64,000 nt of DNA, taken from contig NC_089777.1 of NCBI RefSeq assembly GCF_040412425.1, forward strand, positions 38,516,537 to 38,580,536. Direction: 5' to 3'. Shown here piece after piece: positions 52,967 to 64,000 of this stretch; the first letter of the stretch is position 1, and each line of letters starts with the position of its first letter. The DNA is from Macrobrachium rosenbergii (lineage: Eukaryota; Arthropoda; Malacostraca; Decapoda; Palaemonidae). Below the pieces are notes generated by a model. The model did not search any database. It was not told the DNA's origin and saw only the letters and a program-made list of their open reading frames with translations. A program made the translations under genes and the position numbers.

Positions 52967-53434
52967 ACTGATAGGAACAAAAAAACTGGAGTCACAACTG
53001 CGATTTCATACAAGAAACCCTAATTTTTTGGAGTTACATTCAACGAAAAATTGAATCTAAAAAGAAACAAAAAAATTCCCTTCAGCATCATAAACCGTAT
53101 CAGGTATCAACAGATTTCTTACCCTTTCGATTCTTCCCACGTCACATGAAAAAAAATTAATAACATAGAGTTTATTTATTCTTCCAACACGGAATTCACT
53201 GAGCGTCTGTCAACAAACAAACAAAGAGTCAAGAAAGCAAACACAATATCTTTGCCGTTCAGCACCGGGAGCGTCCTTGTTCTTCATTACAAGCTTATTA
53301 AACTCAGCTCCGGCTGCGGAGTCTTCATCTGGACTAAATAGTTTAACAACTTTATGCCTGGCTTCAGACGTTTCGTTTACCCTGACTCTTCGTTTCAGCT
53401 GGGGAACGCGTATGCTGGATGTTTGTGCGTTTGT

Positions 53435-53561
<127 letters not shown>

Positions 53562-53569
53562 GCTGGTTT

Positions 53570-53788
53570 ACTCTCTCCGACCGGCCAATGAAGAACTAGA
53601 GGAATTTATTTCTGGTGATAGAAATTCATTTCTCGTCATAATGTGGTTCGGATTCCACAATAAGCTGTAGGTCCCGTTGCTAGGTAACCAGTTGGTTCTT
53701 AGCCACGTAAAATAAATCTAATCCTTCGGGCTAGCCCTAGGAGCTGTTAATCAGCTCAGTGGTCTGTTTAAACTAAGATATATTTAAC
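53570..53788 (+). mobile_element. SINE family A, copy 4 (5'-truncated)
   Basis: The element begins inside the head, after the B box, and is flanked by the 11-bp duplication TTAGCTGGTTT at 53559-53569 and 53789-53799. It landed directly at the edge of a (CA)n(TA)n array. The 5' truncation is what target-primed reverse transcription commonly leaves. Confidence 0.92.
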
Positions 53789-54339
53789 TTAGCTGGTTTG
53801 ATTAAAATTTATAAACCATGTAATGCAAAAAGACACGTAATCTACGCAATAGAACCAATTCATTACAGATTATCAAAATGACTTGAGACGAAAGTGGGAA
53901 AAACGAATATTGCACTCAGGAAATCCGAGATGGATATGAATAAATTATATAGACTTCTTGACGGCTGAAATGGAAATCTAATAACAAAAGAGTCTTCCCG
54001 AAGGTTTCAGTGAGCAAGAAGTGATGTTTTTATTGATTTTTTAAAGGACAAAATTGAGATTATTGTTGTCAGTTTTATTGAAACGTCGAACCAGATTAGT
54101 ACTGAACCTGTTACCAATGGAAGACCATCGAGATTTAAGTGCAAATAATGATGATGTATTAGGATTACTGGAAAGACAAAGAAAATAACTGTGAGACTGA
54201 TTTTCCAACATCTTAATTTTTTGGAGAAGAAAAGTTTTCACGCCTTACTGATATAATTGTGCACGTATAAATTCCAGTATCTCTGTGCAAGTTCCCTTCA
54301 TCTGAGAAAATGGCTATTATTAGAACAATTCTGAAAAGT

Positions 54340-55600
54340 GCATGTGTTTATCAACATTCAAGTTTACACAGAACTGTTTCAGATTTACCAATTACTTCCA
54401 AAATGGTAGAATATGGGATTCTTAAGCAATTAATTATTTATCAGTAAAAAGGATAAATGCTTGGCCGGATAGTCAATCGGCTTATAGACATTTATGTTCT
54501 ATAGAGACTGCTGTATCCTCTTTTGTAAATGATCCATTAGAAATGACTGGAAGAGGCAAATGAGGTATCCTGGTCTTACCCGATTTCGGTGCAATTTCTG
54601 ATGCAGTTGTGCAAGAACTTCTTTTAAATGATTTACAGTCCATTGGAATTTTTGAAGAAGCCTTTGAGTATCCGAAAGACTTCCTTTTGCGGCAGAAAAT
54701 ACTGTGCGGAGTGGAAACTCATAATCATCCTATGAAAACCTAAGAAGAGGAGTACCCCAAGGAAGTGTATTAGATCCAGTTCTATTCTGCAAGGATGCGA
54801 CGGATTACCAAACGTACTACAGAGACACGGTGGAGTTCAAGTTATGTGCGGTTGACAGTTTCATCTTCCTGTAAACGACATCGCAAATAAAATTAAGAAA
54901 CTAAATGATGTTCTTACTAGCGTTAAGGAATGAATGATGTTTAAGCAATTAAAACTAAATTAATTTAAAACTGAAAATATGTTAGTGGAAAAGGAAAAGT
55001 AACTTGCGAAGCCTTTGGTGATGCATAAACAGCGATCTTGCTCTGATTGCTAAAAACGTCTGTGATTGTAATTTGTCACTTAGTACTGCAATCAATAATG
55101 TTGTAAGGGTTGCGGGCCATCATCTTAGAAATATCTTGTCGAGTTTTCTGTAAAAATACTTGTGATGAACTATATTATAAAAAGAGTGAAGTATTGCAAC
55201 CCTGCCTGGACTAATCTACCTAAGATACAACTTAGGAAGCCGCAAAACATATTGACTACAGCGGAAATATTACAAAAGGGTGTTATACATCGAAAAACGA
55301 TTATCCTTGTATTGGCTCCATGTGAAAGCTAGAATAATGTTTAAAATATGTGAAATGACTTATCAACCTATCAAGACTGGGTGCCCAAAATACTTGGAAG
55401 GCATGCTTCGGATAGAGTCAACACTTGTTTAGCTGTAGATAGTTTCAAGCTATTTGAGCCAAGAAGCAATTCGGATGTTGGTTTTAGAGCCTTTAAATTT
55501 ACAGCCCCAAGACTGTACGATAAGCTCCCACTTGATACCAGTAACCTGCAACTACAAAGTGTGCATTTAACAAATAATAAGGAGTACGCCGTATAGATCC
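54340..55600 (+). mobile_element. Second LINE reverse-transcriptase fossil (CR1/L2/Jockey-like)
   Basis: Broken plus-strand remnant unlike the one at 35 kb. Pieces: VSDLPITSKMVEYGILKQL (about 54373-54430), SAYRHLCSIETAVSSFVND (about 54477-54535), VNDIANKIKKLNDVL (about 54865-54915), and the C-terminal block GCPKILGRH, VDSFKLFEPRSNSDVGFRAF, TAPRLYDKLP (55380-55540). Stops and frame changes are frequent, and the YADD region is damaged. The C-terminal pattern is typical of CR1/L2/Jockey-group elements; exact clade is unresolved. No 3' tail is evident. Confidence 0.82.
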
Positions 55601-56459
55601 CGGAATGTCTCTTTACTATTGCTTATATGACAAATAAATTTGCGGTTCTCACAGAGCGTTTTCGGTGGAGTGGGAACGGAAAGATAGAAGTAAACTGTAA
55701 ACTGAAAGCTGAAATATCCAGTGAAAGTGCCTTCATCCGGTTTAGGTACCATTTTCATCTTCACACAAAAAATTTAGCCGGTCTTTCTTGATAAAATTAT
55801 GAAATATGAACATAGGCTAATGTCAAACCATAGATTTTATCAAAGTGTCAGCTGATGACTCAGTATATTTCTTAATTGTTACCTTATATTCCTACGGGTT
55901 ACCTTTGCCAAGCAATACTATTGAACTTAATTTTTATGCATAAACAAAAAATGGTTAAAAATTTAAGTGGAAAATTCCATGAACGAAGTTTAGGATGACA
56001 ATAGTCAAAACGTTGTCCCCAAGTTCTTTAAATACGATTATGGAGTTTTTTGAGATAGGGTTCATTCTTTCAACTTGGCCGTCTCAAATACGATATCTTG
56101 GGTATTTTTAAAGAAAATTTCGATTGTTTTGAATTTTCTCGATTCAGAAAACCTACTAATAACTCATATGTACAATTCTATTCAGGCGAGTCCAAACATA
56201 AAATCAAAAGACCCTAAGAATTTGTAGCCCGAATAAATTGAAGATAAGTTCAATAAAACAAGGGAATGGTAAATCTTTTTTTTTATTTTTAGAAAACTAT
56301 GTAAATATTGCCATGAAAATCTTCTATATTTGTCAGTTAGAGGAAAATGAGTTAATAAATGAAATACATTGCTTACCTTTTCGTGAGCGCTATCTAAATG
56401 CGGGTATGGCTTTAAAAAAACAAAATTTGAACATCGCGTTTAAATATAAGTTAAGTTAA

Positions 56460-56697
56460 GTATATCTTAGTTTAACCAGACCACTGACCTGATTAACAGC
56501 TCCCCTAGGGCTGGCCCGAAGGATTAGATTTATTTTACGTGGCTAAGAACCAATCGGTTACCTAGCAACGGGACCTACAGCTTATTGTGGAATCCGAACC
56601 ACATTACGACGAGAAATGAATTTCTATCACCAGGAATAAATTCCTCTAAGTCTCCATTGGCTGGTCGGAGAGTCGAACGCTGGGCCAACAGCGTGCT
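56460..56697 (-). mobile_element. SINE family A, copy 5 (5'-truncated)
   Basis: Minus-strand copy flanked by a perfect 14-bp duplication GCGTTTAAATATAA at 56446-56459 and 56698-56711. On the minus strand it retains the B box (GCGTTCGACTCTC) but has lost most of the A-box half. The body includes the shared AGCCACGTAAAAT block. Confidence 0.92.
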
Positions 56698-56839
56698 GCG
56701 TTTAAATATAAAATAATACATTGAGAACTCTACTGATTAAAGATAATCTCATAAGCAGCAGTACTATAAGTATCCTATGTTCAATGTGTAATTTATGTAA
56801 TTTGGGCCAAACACATCTAAAGGTACATACACAAGATTC

Positions 56840-56969
56840 ATATATTCTTCATTTTTTGTCCTATATTGGTTCTGGGCTTCGTAGTGACATGTGTTTCCAA
56901 ACTGTGAAGAAATCGAGAAATTAGGAGGGCATTGTATCTGGTAAAAAGTAACCAGTAGATTTTTTGCAT

Positions 56970-56970
<1 letters not shown>
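56840..56970 (+). repeat. Repeat preceding a (CA)n(TA)n array, copy 1
   Basis: Contains GTTCTGGGCTTCGTAGTGA, AAATGTGAAGAAAT-like and CCAGTAGATT blocks shared in the same order with 57648-57775. Both copies end where a dinucleotide array begins. Confidence 0.75.
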
Positions 56971-57104
<134 letters not shown>

Positions 57105-57142
57105 TGATTTTGAATCACGAAAAAGGTAAAAAACGTTATGAT

Positions 57143-57429
<287 letters not shown>

Positions 57430-57647
57430 AGCCTAAAAAAGCAATAAAAATTAATAAATACTTGGCTACGATGGCGGAGGTGGCTCTATTCCAGCTCTAG
57501 TAAATGTTTCTGAATTCGACGGATATAAGTACGTATAGATTCATACCTTTCTTCATGGCTAGGTAATTGTTGTTACTTTGTTCGGATACCCTGTACCCGA
57601 GATCAAGTCTCGGCCGGGCATCCAAATAACTTGATTTCCTTCTCAAT

Positions 57648-57960
<313 letters not shown>

Positions 57961-58002
57961 ACGTGTTTGATTGTAAATCACGAAAAATTAAAAACGTGAT
58001 GA

Positions 58003-58140
58003 ATATATGAACCAAGTTACAGCCAGGAAGGAAAATTGAAACACTGGAAATGCTAAGTACTTTCGTCTTATTACCAAGACATGGTCACAGCAACTGAAGA
58101 CATACAGAGACAAGGGCCCATATATATGGTAGGCATAAGT
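58003..58140. repeat. Penelope-linked terminal repeat, copy 2
   Basis: Same orientation as 57143-57275, about 90% alike by eye. It follows a compound (TA)n/(GT)n array and precedes the right arm of the 75-bp inverted repeat. Confidence 0.82.
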
Positions 58141-58289
58141 CCTAGGTCCTAAGAGAATACAAAGAAGTGTCCTCAAACACCCTTTGTTTGCCACATTTTC
58201 TTGGATTTACCTAGCCATGAAGAAAGGTATGAATCTATACGTTTATATCCGTCGAATTCAGAAACATTTACTAGAGCTGGAATAAAATC

Positions 58290-58740
58290 TTATTTATTAA
58301 AATTGTTTAAATACGAATGTATCCTTCACACGTAATAATATGCAAAACATATTTATAAAAAATAGCCCCCCAAAAGATAGCAATATTGTATACAAAATTC
58401 CATGTAAGGATTGTGATTTATTTTACTTAGGTCAGACCAGTAAAGAACTGAACACCAGATTAAAACAACACAATATCCAGCCAGAACAGGTCAGACTAAT
58501 GACGCTCTATTGTTACATTTAAGTGAAAAGGATCCAGAATAAATTGGACGCAAAGCCAAATATTGTCACGTTGTGACGAAACCATTTCCAGGAACTTGTT
58601 AGAATCTGTTTCGATTCAGCTGACTTGGCAGAATAATTTTAATGTAAGTTAAGGATTATTTTCTTTTGACCCTGTAATAAAACATATGTTCCAGAAGGAA
58701 CTGAAAGATAGAATAAATAGGATTACCAATAAGTAGATTT
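58290..58740 (+). mobile_element. Penelope-like element fragment with GIY-YIG endonuclease remnant
   Basis: From about 58330 the translation reads IVYKIPCKDCD-FYLGQT-ELNTRLKQH, the Cys-x2-Cys plus GIY-YIG-like start of the Penelope endonuclease domain. A frameshift near 58490 leads to ALLLHLSEKDPE, the expected continuation, then stops. The reverse-transcriptase part is absent from this copy. Penelope-like elements use an RT joined to a GIY-YIG nuclease; that is established knowledge for the family. Confidence 0.8.
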
Positions 58741-58789
58741 CGATGTTAATCCGTTGACTGTTCTGTGACCTCCCAGACTTTTTGTATTC

Positions 58790-58941
58790 CCTTAGGACTT
58801 ATACACACCCATATTGCCCTAATCTTTCCTCCAAGTACACACCATATATATAGGCCCTTGCCTCTGTATATCTTTGGTTGCTGTGACCATGTCTTGGTAA
58901 TAAGACGAAAGTACTTAGCATCTCCAGTGTTCAAATTTTCC

Positions 58942-58945
<4 letters not shown>
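58790..58945. repeat. Penelope-linked terminal repeat, copy 3 (inverted)
   Basis: Reverse-complement copy lying just downstream of the endonuclease remnant, ending at a (TA)n array. Its position after the coding remnant suggests it is the element's 3' terminal part. Confidence 0.8.
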
Positions 58946-59006
<61 letters not shown>

Positions 59007-59072
59007 TTCTGACTCACGTCAGCTCTCTCAGTAACAAGGGCGTTTGTTTGGAACTTGCATATATATATATAT

Positions 59073-59141
<69 letters not shown>

Positions 59142-59252
59142 TAAAAGGACCTAATTCAAACTGGATGGTATCTAATGGAGTATTTATTCAGTTTGAATGA
59201 GGTCCTTTTAGTAATTCTACTAATGCACAGAACAATTGTGTATGTGATAAAG

Positions 59253-59306
<54 letters not shown>

Positions 59307-59320
59307 TATATCTATCTATC
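58946..59320 (+). repeat. Three (TA)n arrays around the 59.1-kb hairpin repeat
   Basis: TA at 58946-59003, 59060-59141 and 59255-59310, the last ending in a short (CTAT)n. Confidence 0.95.
59141..59262. repeat. Hairpin repeat between (TA)n arrays, copy 2
   Basis: Arms 59141-59164 and 59189-59211 are inverted repeats with the same sequence as those at 3.2 kb, but the loop is only about 24 bp. The following ~50 bp match 3174-3224 in reverse orientation. It is again flanked by (TA)n on both sides, so it is a dispersed family. Confidence 0.85.
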
Positions 59321-59329
59321 TATCTTTAC

Positions 59330-61133
59330 ATATACGCCATGGACTACTAGTCCCAGCCTTGAAAAATTCACTTACGTCTATTTATTTCATAATGATAAAA
59401 AACTTATTGTTTGAAACAGGTGTGCATTACGTCTATTGAATTTAATTTAAAGTTAATTTTAGGAACGGAAAACTGCCTCCTTGGTATTGAATATTGTTTC
59501 TCACACAACGCCAGCATCTATATTCGAAAACTGAAGCCCTTTCCTTTGACAATATTCGATGGCTGTCTCTAACACTACCGAAAGTCTTTGGAATTCTCTT
59601 CCTGATTCCATTTCATGTCTTACAATCTTCCTTTCCCAGTGTTGAGCCACCTTTATCTGTTTTTTTTTTCTTCTTTTTTCTCTTCGTTTAGTGGTTTTCT
59701 CAGGGTCTTGGTTAGATAAGGGCATTAGGCATCCCGTCAGCCACCTTCACTAAAAAAAGTACTCGAATTCCAGAATGATAACGATTAGATTAAATAATAA
59801 TCTCTAAGAATATAAAATTGTCTCCGAGTTCGTAAGAAGGGATTATCTCGAATTGGAGAACGCCCCACAATAATCCCAAATTATCTCCCCAGTCATAGAA
59901 GATCATCATGGGGAGGAAAATGTCCCTGGAACCACGTAATATGTTCCTGGAACTACGAAAATGTCTCTGGAACTAAGGATAAATGTTTCTCTGAATCTGC
60001 CGTAACTGTCCCTGGATCTACGGAAAGATCTTTTCGACTTCTTTCTTTGAATGAAATCAAACGCCACGACTTTTTCTTCCTTTGAGACCTGTCATCTCCG
60101 AGCGAAATCAAAAGAAGATCATTTCCAGATACTTTCTAGGCTGGAAAAAGGTCAATCCCCCATTTTCCTTTAACCCCCTGGGACTACCTGACTGGTTATG
60201 GGGCAAGAGTTGGCTTGCAAACCTGCTTTTGGAAAAACCTTTCTAGGTAGAAGGCTCCTCACTGTATCAGTCTCTGACTTTCATTTCAAAAATTTCATTT
60301 TAATTTGGTTTCTTTTTCTAAAATCATTTTTTTCTCTTCATAAGCCGAACAAAGGACTAATTCAGTTCAGTTGGACTTGAGTTTTGCCGTCGGAACTCGT
60401 CTATTGAAAATTAATTCAGCCGGATTTTCCTCTTCCCCCTTAAGCCCAATATCGGTCATTATAAAAGAATGCATATGGAGGACCCCAGAAAGGGAAGGCA
60501 GCCCCTAACGCCGGCCACAAGACCAGATAAAAGAACAGTGTTGAGCGTACAGTAACAAACCTACCTTTAAAACACGCACAAATGCGTACACACACACGCA
60601 CACGCACAAAACTAAAACAAAAGAAGTAACCATAACGTGTGAGTGGGTTGTTTGTTGTGAGTAGGGAAGGATTACAACGAGACTTGCATGGAAGAACAAA
60701 AAAGTCAGCAATTACCAATAATTTCTTCAACGACCGGTGGATGCACAGATGAAATTTTCCGAGTGAAGTCTGTTTGATTATGCCTGCATTTTCTACATAC
60801 AGGAATGAAATAAGATCTGGCAATAAGAGATCCGTTTATTTCTACGCCAAAGTTGTCATTGGTAACGGATTCCCTTAAACGCACCAAATATCAACATTTT
60901 CGTTTCCTTTTTGGTATTTCATCGACTATATGCAACAGAGGTAAATTGCATCATTTAAGATGTCTGGTTGTCACCAAATATGTAAAAAATAATATTCCTA
61001 ATTTTAGTACCTGATCGACCCAAACATTCCACATGTGAATTGTGGCTTCTTTTGGTGCCTGGTCACCAAAAGCATCCCCTCCCCCAGTACACATACATCC
61101 CGGCCTTGACCCAACCCCCTTCTCCCCTGCCAT

Positions 61134-61178
<45 letters not shown>

Positions 61179-61731
61179 TGGTAGACGACAGATATACCAA
61201 TGGGTCATTTTTGCTCTCGATGGTACCTGGAGTAGCGAAATTTTAATGAATGGTATGTTACCACCATTAATTGATCTTCCGATTTTGTGCTGCTTAAGTC
61301 TCCATTTCGACAGGTTCCCTGACCTTGTAACCCAGTGACTAGTTTGCAACACATCTTGAAGATTTGGTGCGAGATGAGTTCGATAACTACCAGAGACAGC
61401 GCATTTTATGGCCATGATTCGCTTATTATATAATGCGGCAAGATGGGTGACTAGGTCGGACTTACATATCATTTGGTTATAAATTAATCAATAAGATTTT
61501 TCTGAAGTCTCTCAAATAGGTATGACGACTGAACTGAAGAACCCTTACTCACAGCTCTTTCCTGTTACTGTTTTTTGTTAATATTCTATGTCTTACACTT
61601 ACTTGTTTAATATACATATATCTATGTACCAAGTAACTTATTCATTAAATTGTTTGTCATTTCCATTCACCTCTGTTGTTGTAGCAGTGTAGTAGAATGT
61701 TTACTTTGTTCTTAAGTTTGTTGTATTTTAG

Positions 61732-61770
<39 letters not shown>

Positions 61771-62440
61771 GAAGGTAGATTTCCTAATTCTACAAAAAAC
61801 TTATTCCTTTACTGACTAGGGTAACTGATGATTTGACGAGGTGTATCAGAATTAAAAAAAAAAATAAATAGGCACATAGAGTGACAGTGGTCACGAACTT
61901 CAGGATCAACCAGTAAGGAAAAGGTCTTCGTGCCGTTCATTTCCCAGGTGAATATTCCCTTGAATTTCCCCTGGATAATATAACCTGCATCTCTCAAATA
62001 ATGCCAAAAAACCGCAAGAAGTATTACGATTCAGTTTTCTTCTAAATGGCATACAGAAACCAGAACTCATCCATTTTAACGGATGACAGCCTCATTCCAG
62101 CTTCGTTTTAAAGTCCAGACTGAACTAAATTGGAAAGTTGCGATACTGAATAACTGAAATCTTTGTGTCAAAAAATGAACGACGTTTAAATTATAAAGCA
62201 AAAATGAAAATTCGGAGCGGCTGCATTTTTTTAAGTGGTAGCACAAAGTATTGATGCTTGCTAACAACCTTCCATAACCTATCTGAGGTATCCTTACCAA
62301 GCTGGAGACAATGCGCTTGGGCACCCTGTTGCAGTCACAAATCACAGATTTCCATAAATTCTCAACAACCAAAACATCTGTCGTGTAAGTTCGTGATCCT
62401 CGGAAACGCGATTGAAATGCTTGGTGATGGAGCCATGTGA
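59330..62440. other. Non-coding unique DNA with two short GA/CT arrays
   Basis: (GA)n at 61141-61176 and (CT)n at 61735-61766. Short frames at 60440-60823, 60951-61472 and 62076-62495 lack recognised domains and overlap simple sequence. No gene is supported. Confidence 0.6.
59919..60024 (+). repeat. Degenerate 22-24-bp tandem repeat, about 5 units
   Basis: TGTCCCTGGAACTACG-like units recur with small changes. Short and non-coding. Confidence 0.6.
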
Positions 62441-62445
62441 TAGAC

Positions 62446-62747
62446 AAAATATAGAATTTAGGCCAAAGTCCAAGCACTGGGACCCATGAGGTCATTCAGC
62501 GCTGAAAGGGAAACTGACTGTAAAAAGGTTTCAGAGGTGTAACGGGAGGAAAACCTCACAGTTTCACGATGAAACAATTGTTAGGAGAGGGTGGAAAGTA
62601 AGATGGAATAAAGAGAATATGAACGGAGGTACAACAAAAGGAATGAAAGGGTTTGCAGCTAAGGGCCGAAGGGAAGCTGCATTGACCCTTAAGTAATGCC
62701 TACAGTGCACCACGTGAGGTGCACCGACGGCACTAACCCCTGCGGGG
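62446..62747 (+). repeat. Dispersed ~300-bp repeat D, copy 3
   Basis: Contains CATTCAGCGCTGAAAGG, GGAGAGGGTGGAAAG, GGGCCGAAGGGAAGC and TAATGCCTACAGTGCACC. All three family members in the window are on the plus strand. No reading frame and no tRNA boxes are seen. Confidence 0.75.
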
Positions 62748-63024
62748 CGGAATCATGGGTCATTCGGCTCCTAAACAAAAAGGGTTATGGGAAAAAGTGA
62801 GTAATTTAATTGTCTTATTATAATGAATCGCAATCAAGCACTGGATTCCAGCTTGTGTTTGGGTCCCTTTCCAAAAGTGTAATTAGGGATTAAGGCTGTT
62901 ACAAAAACCATTCAACCAATAACATAAAAGGGAAGATGGCAACTGAAAGATTATTTGCAAACCCTTAGTTGTTATTACACAGAATTACCGTTACTGGAAA
63001 CTCCATATGGAAGTATGAATATTT

Positions 63025-63075
63025 ATATACTTATAAATATATATGTATATATATATGTATATATATATTTATATT

Positions 63076-63140
<65 letters not shown>
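63025..63140 (+). repeat. Imperfect (TA)n microsatellite
   Basis: TA array with ATGTAT and TTTATA interruptions. Confidence 0.95.
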
Positions 63141-63145
<5 letters not shown>

Positions 63146-63199
63146 TGTTATATTCACAAATGTGTATATTTATCATCCACATTTATATATATATCACTA

Positions 63200-63612
63200 T
63201 CATCTTAACCCTTCTTCAAAGTGTCTCGATATATATTATAACTCCATATATATTTTCTATGACGTCATAGACTCTGGAACCCATTAACTGCCGGGCGGAC
63301 TGGTGAGTGACAGACCCGCAGTGTTGGATTCACAAATGTGTAAAATAAGCAGTCAGCTACACCACTCAGCCACTTATAGCCACTTCATCTTAACTGCTTT
63401 TTAAGAGTGTCATAAAATGGACGGTGGGGTTGCTAAATCCACTATATATTTATTGATATCATAGACTATGGAACCCATATAACTATATATATATACTGGT
63501 GAGTACAGACCCGCAGTGTTGGACATAAATTGCATAATAATACATATATATATACCACTATAGCCACATATATATATATGGCTGCTATTAAATATATATA
63601 AAATGGACGGTG

Positions 63613-63620
<8 letters not shown>
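63200..63620 (+). repeat. Local tandem duplication with (TA)n patches replacing unique sequence
   Basis: Two copies (about 63220-63430 and 63400-63620) share CATAGACT-TGGAACCCAT, ACTGGTGAGT, CAGACCCGCAGTGTTGGA, ATAGCCAC and ATAAAATGGACGGTGGG. In the second copy several spacers between these blocks have become TATATATA runs. Could be real or an assembly/polishing artefact. Confidence 0.7.

Positions 63621-63685
<65 letters not shown>
63614..63685 (+). repeat. (TA)n microsatellite
   Basis: About 36 TA units directly after the second copy of the local duplication. 63690-64000 is AT-rich with nothing recognised. Confidence 0.96.
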
Positions 63686-63687
<2 letters not shown>

Positions 63688-64000
63688 GAATGATGTATGA
63701 TGTATGCAGGACGTTCAATAATAGTCATCTCTCCATTCTTACTCTTTATTCCCATAAAGTTTTCGTGTTACTATTCTTTACCCACTATCAGCTGTAATCA
63801 TTTGCTTTTATAATTTTAACAAAGGGTCAAAATTAATTATAAATTGATATGAAGGAGAACAGTTAGAAAAATAAAGTATCATAGCATTTTAAGTTAAAAA
63901 ATTAGAAACATTTGCTGAATAACATACCAGAATGACCAAAACCAAAAATAATGTTTATAATATACAATAACAAAGGCAACAATACACAGTGAAGTAAGGC

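Overview
The window looks like nuclear DNA from an arthropod, most likely a decapod crustacean (shrimp, prawn or crayfish type). This is an inference from three things: very long (TA)n and (GA)n/(CT)n arrays, many tRNA-derived SINEs together with LINE and Penelope-like fragments, and a single intron-bounded coding exon whose product has an animal (arthropod-like) low-complexity composition. I see no bacterial operons, no CRISPR array, no rRNA and no intact tRNA gene.

Only one protein-coding segment is well supported. It is a 1,248-bp GC-rich exon on the minus strand (42052 down to 40805). It has a fixed ATG (an in-frame stop lies 15 nt upstream), 416 codons, and a consensus GTGAGT donor in phase 0. 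Its product carries polyQ, polyA and polyG tracts and a Ser/Pro/Gly/Trp-rich region. It resembles the disordered N-terminal part of an Orb2/CPEB2-4-type translational regulator, but no RNA-binding domain is in view, so the family call is tentative. Downstream exons were not found; the intron probably runs to the left for tens of kilobases or off the window.

Layout. 1-5.7 kb: (GA)n arrays, two copies of SINE family A, a hairpin repeat between (TA)n arrays, a degenerate ~55-60-bp tandem array. 6.3-7.5 kb: a ~1-kb nested palindrome around a tRNA-like head. 8.6-13.5 kb: a compound tetranucleotide array, a 46-bp minisatellite and a ~120-bp satellite. 13.5-23.2 kb: microsatellites, one tRNA-derived SINE-like element and the first copy of a hairpin-bearing repeat. 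23.2-44.6 kb: a stretch almost free of dinucleotide arrays that holds the exon and its putative first intron, with a second hairpin-bearing repeat, another SINE, a LINE reverse-transcriptase fossil, a solo LINE 3' end and a pogo/Tigger-like MITE. 44.6-64 kb: dense microsatellites again, three more copies of SINE family A, a second LINE fossil, and a 2-kb nest of Penelope-like fragments including a GIY-YIG endonuclease remnant.

The elements do not work together as one system. The clearest results are five SINE-A insertions, each with readable target-site duplications, and several fold-back repeats that repeatedly sit beside (TA)n arrays. I did not find a convincing undescribed biological system; the best leads are the fold-back/(TA)n association and the microsatellite-poor domain around the exon.
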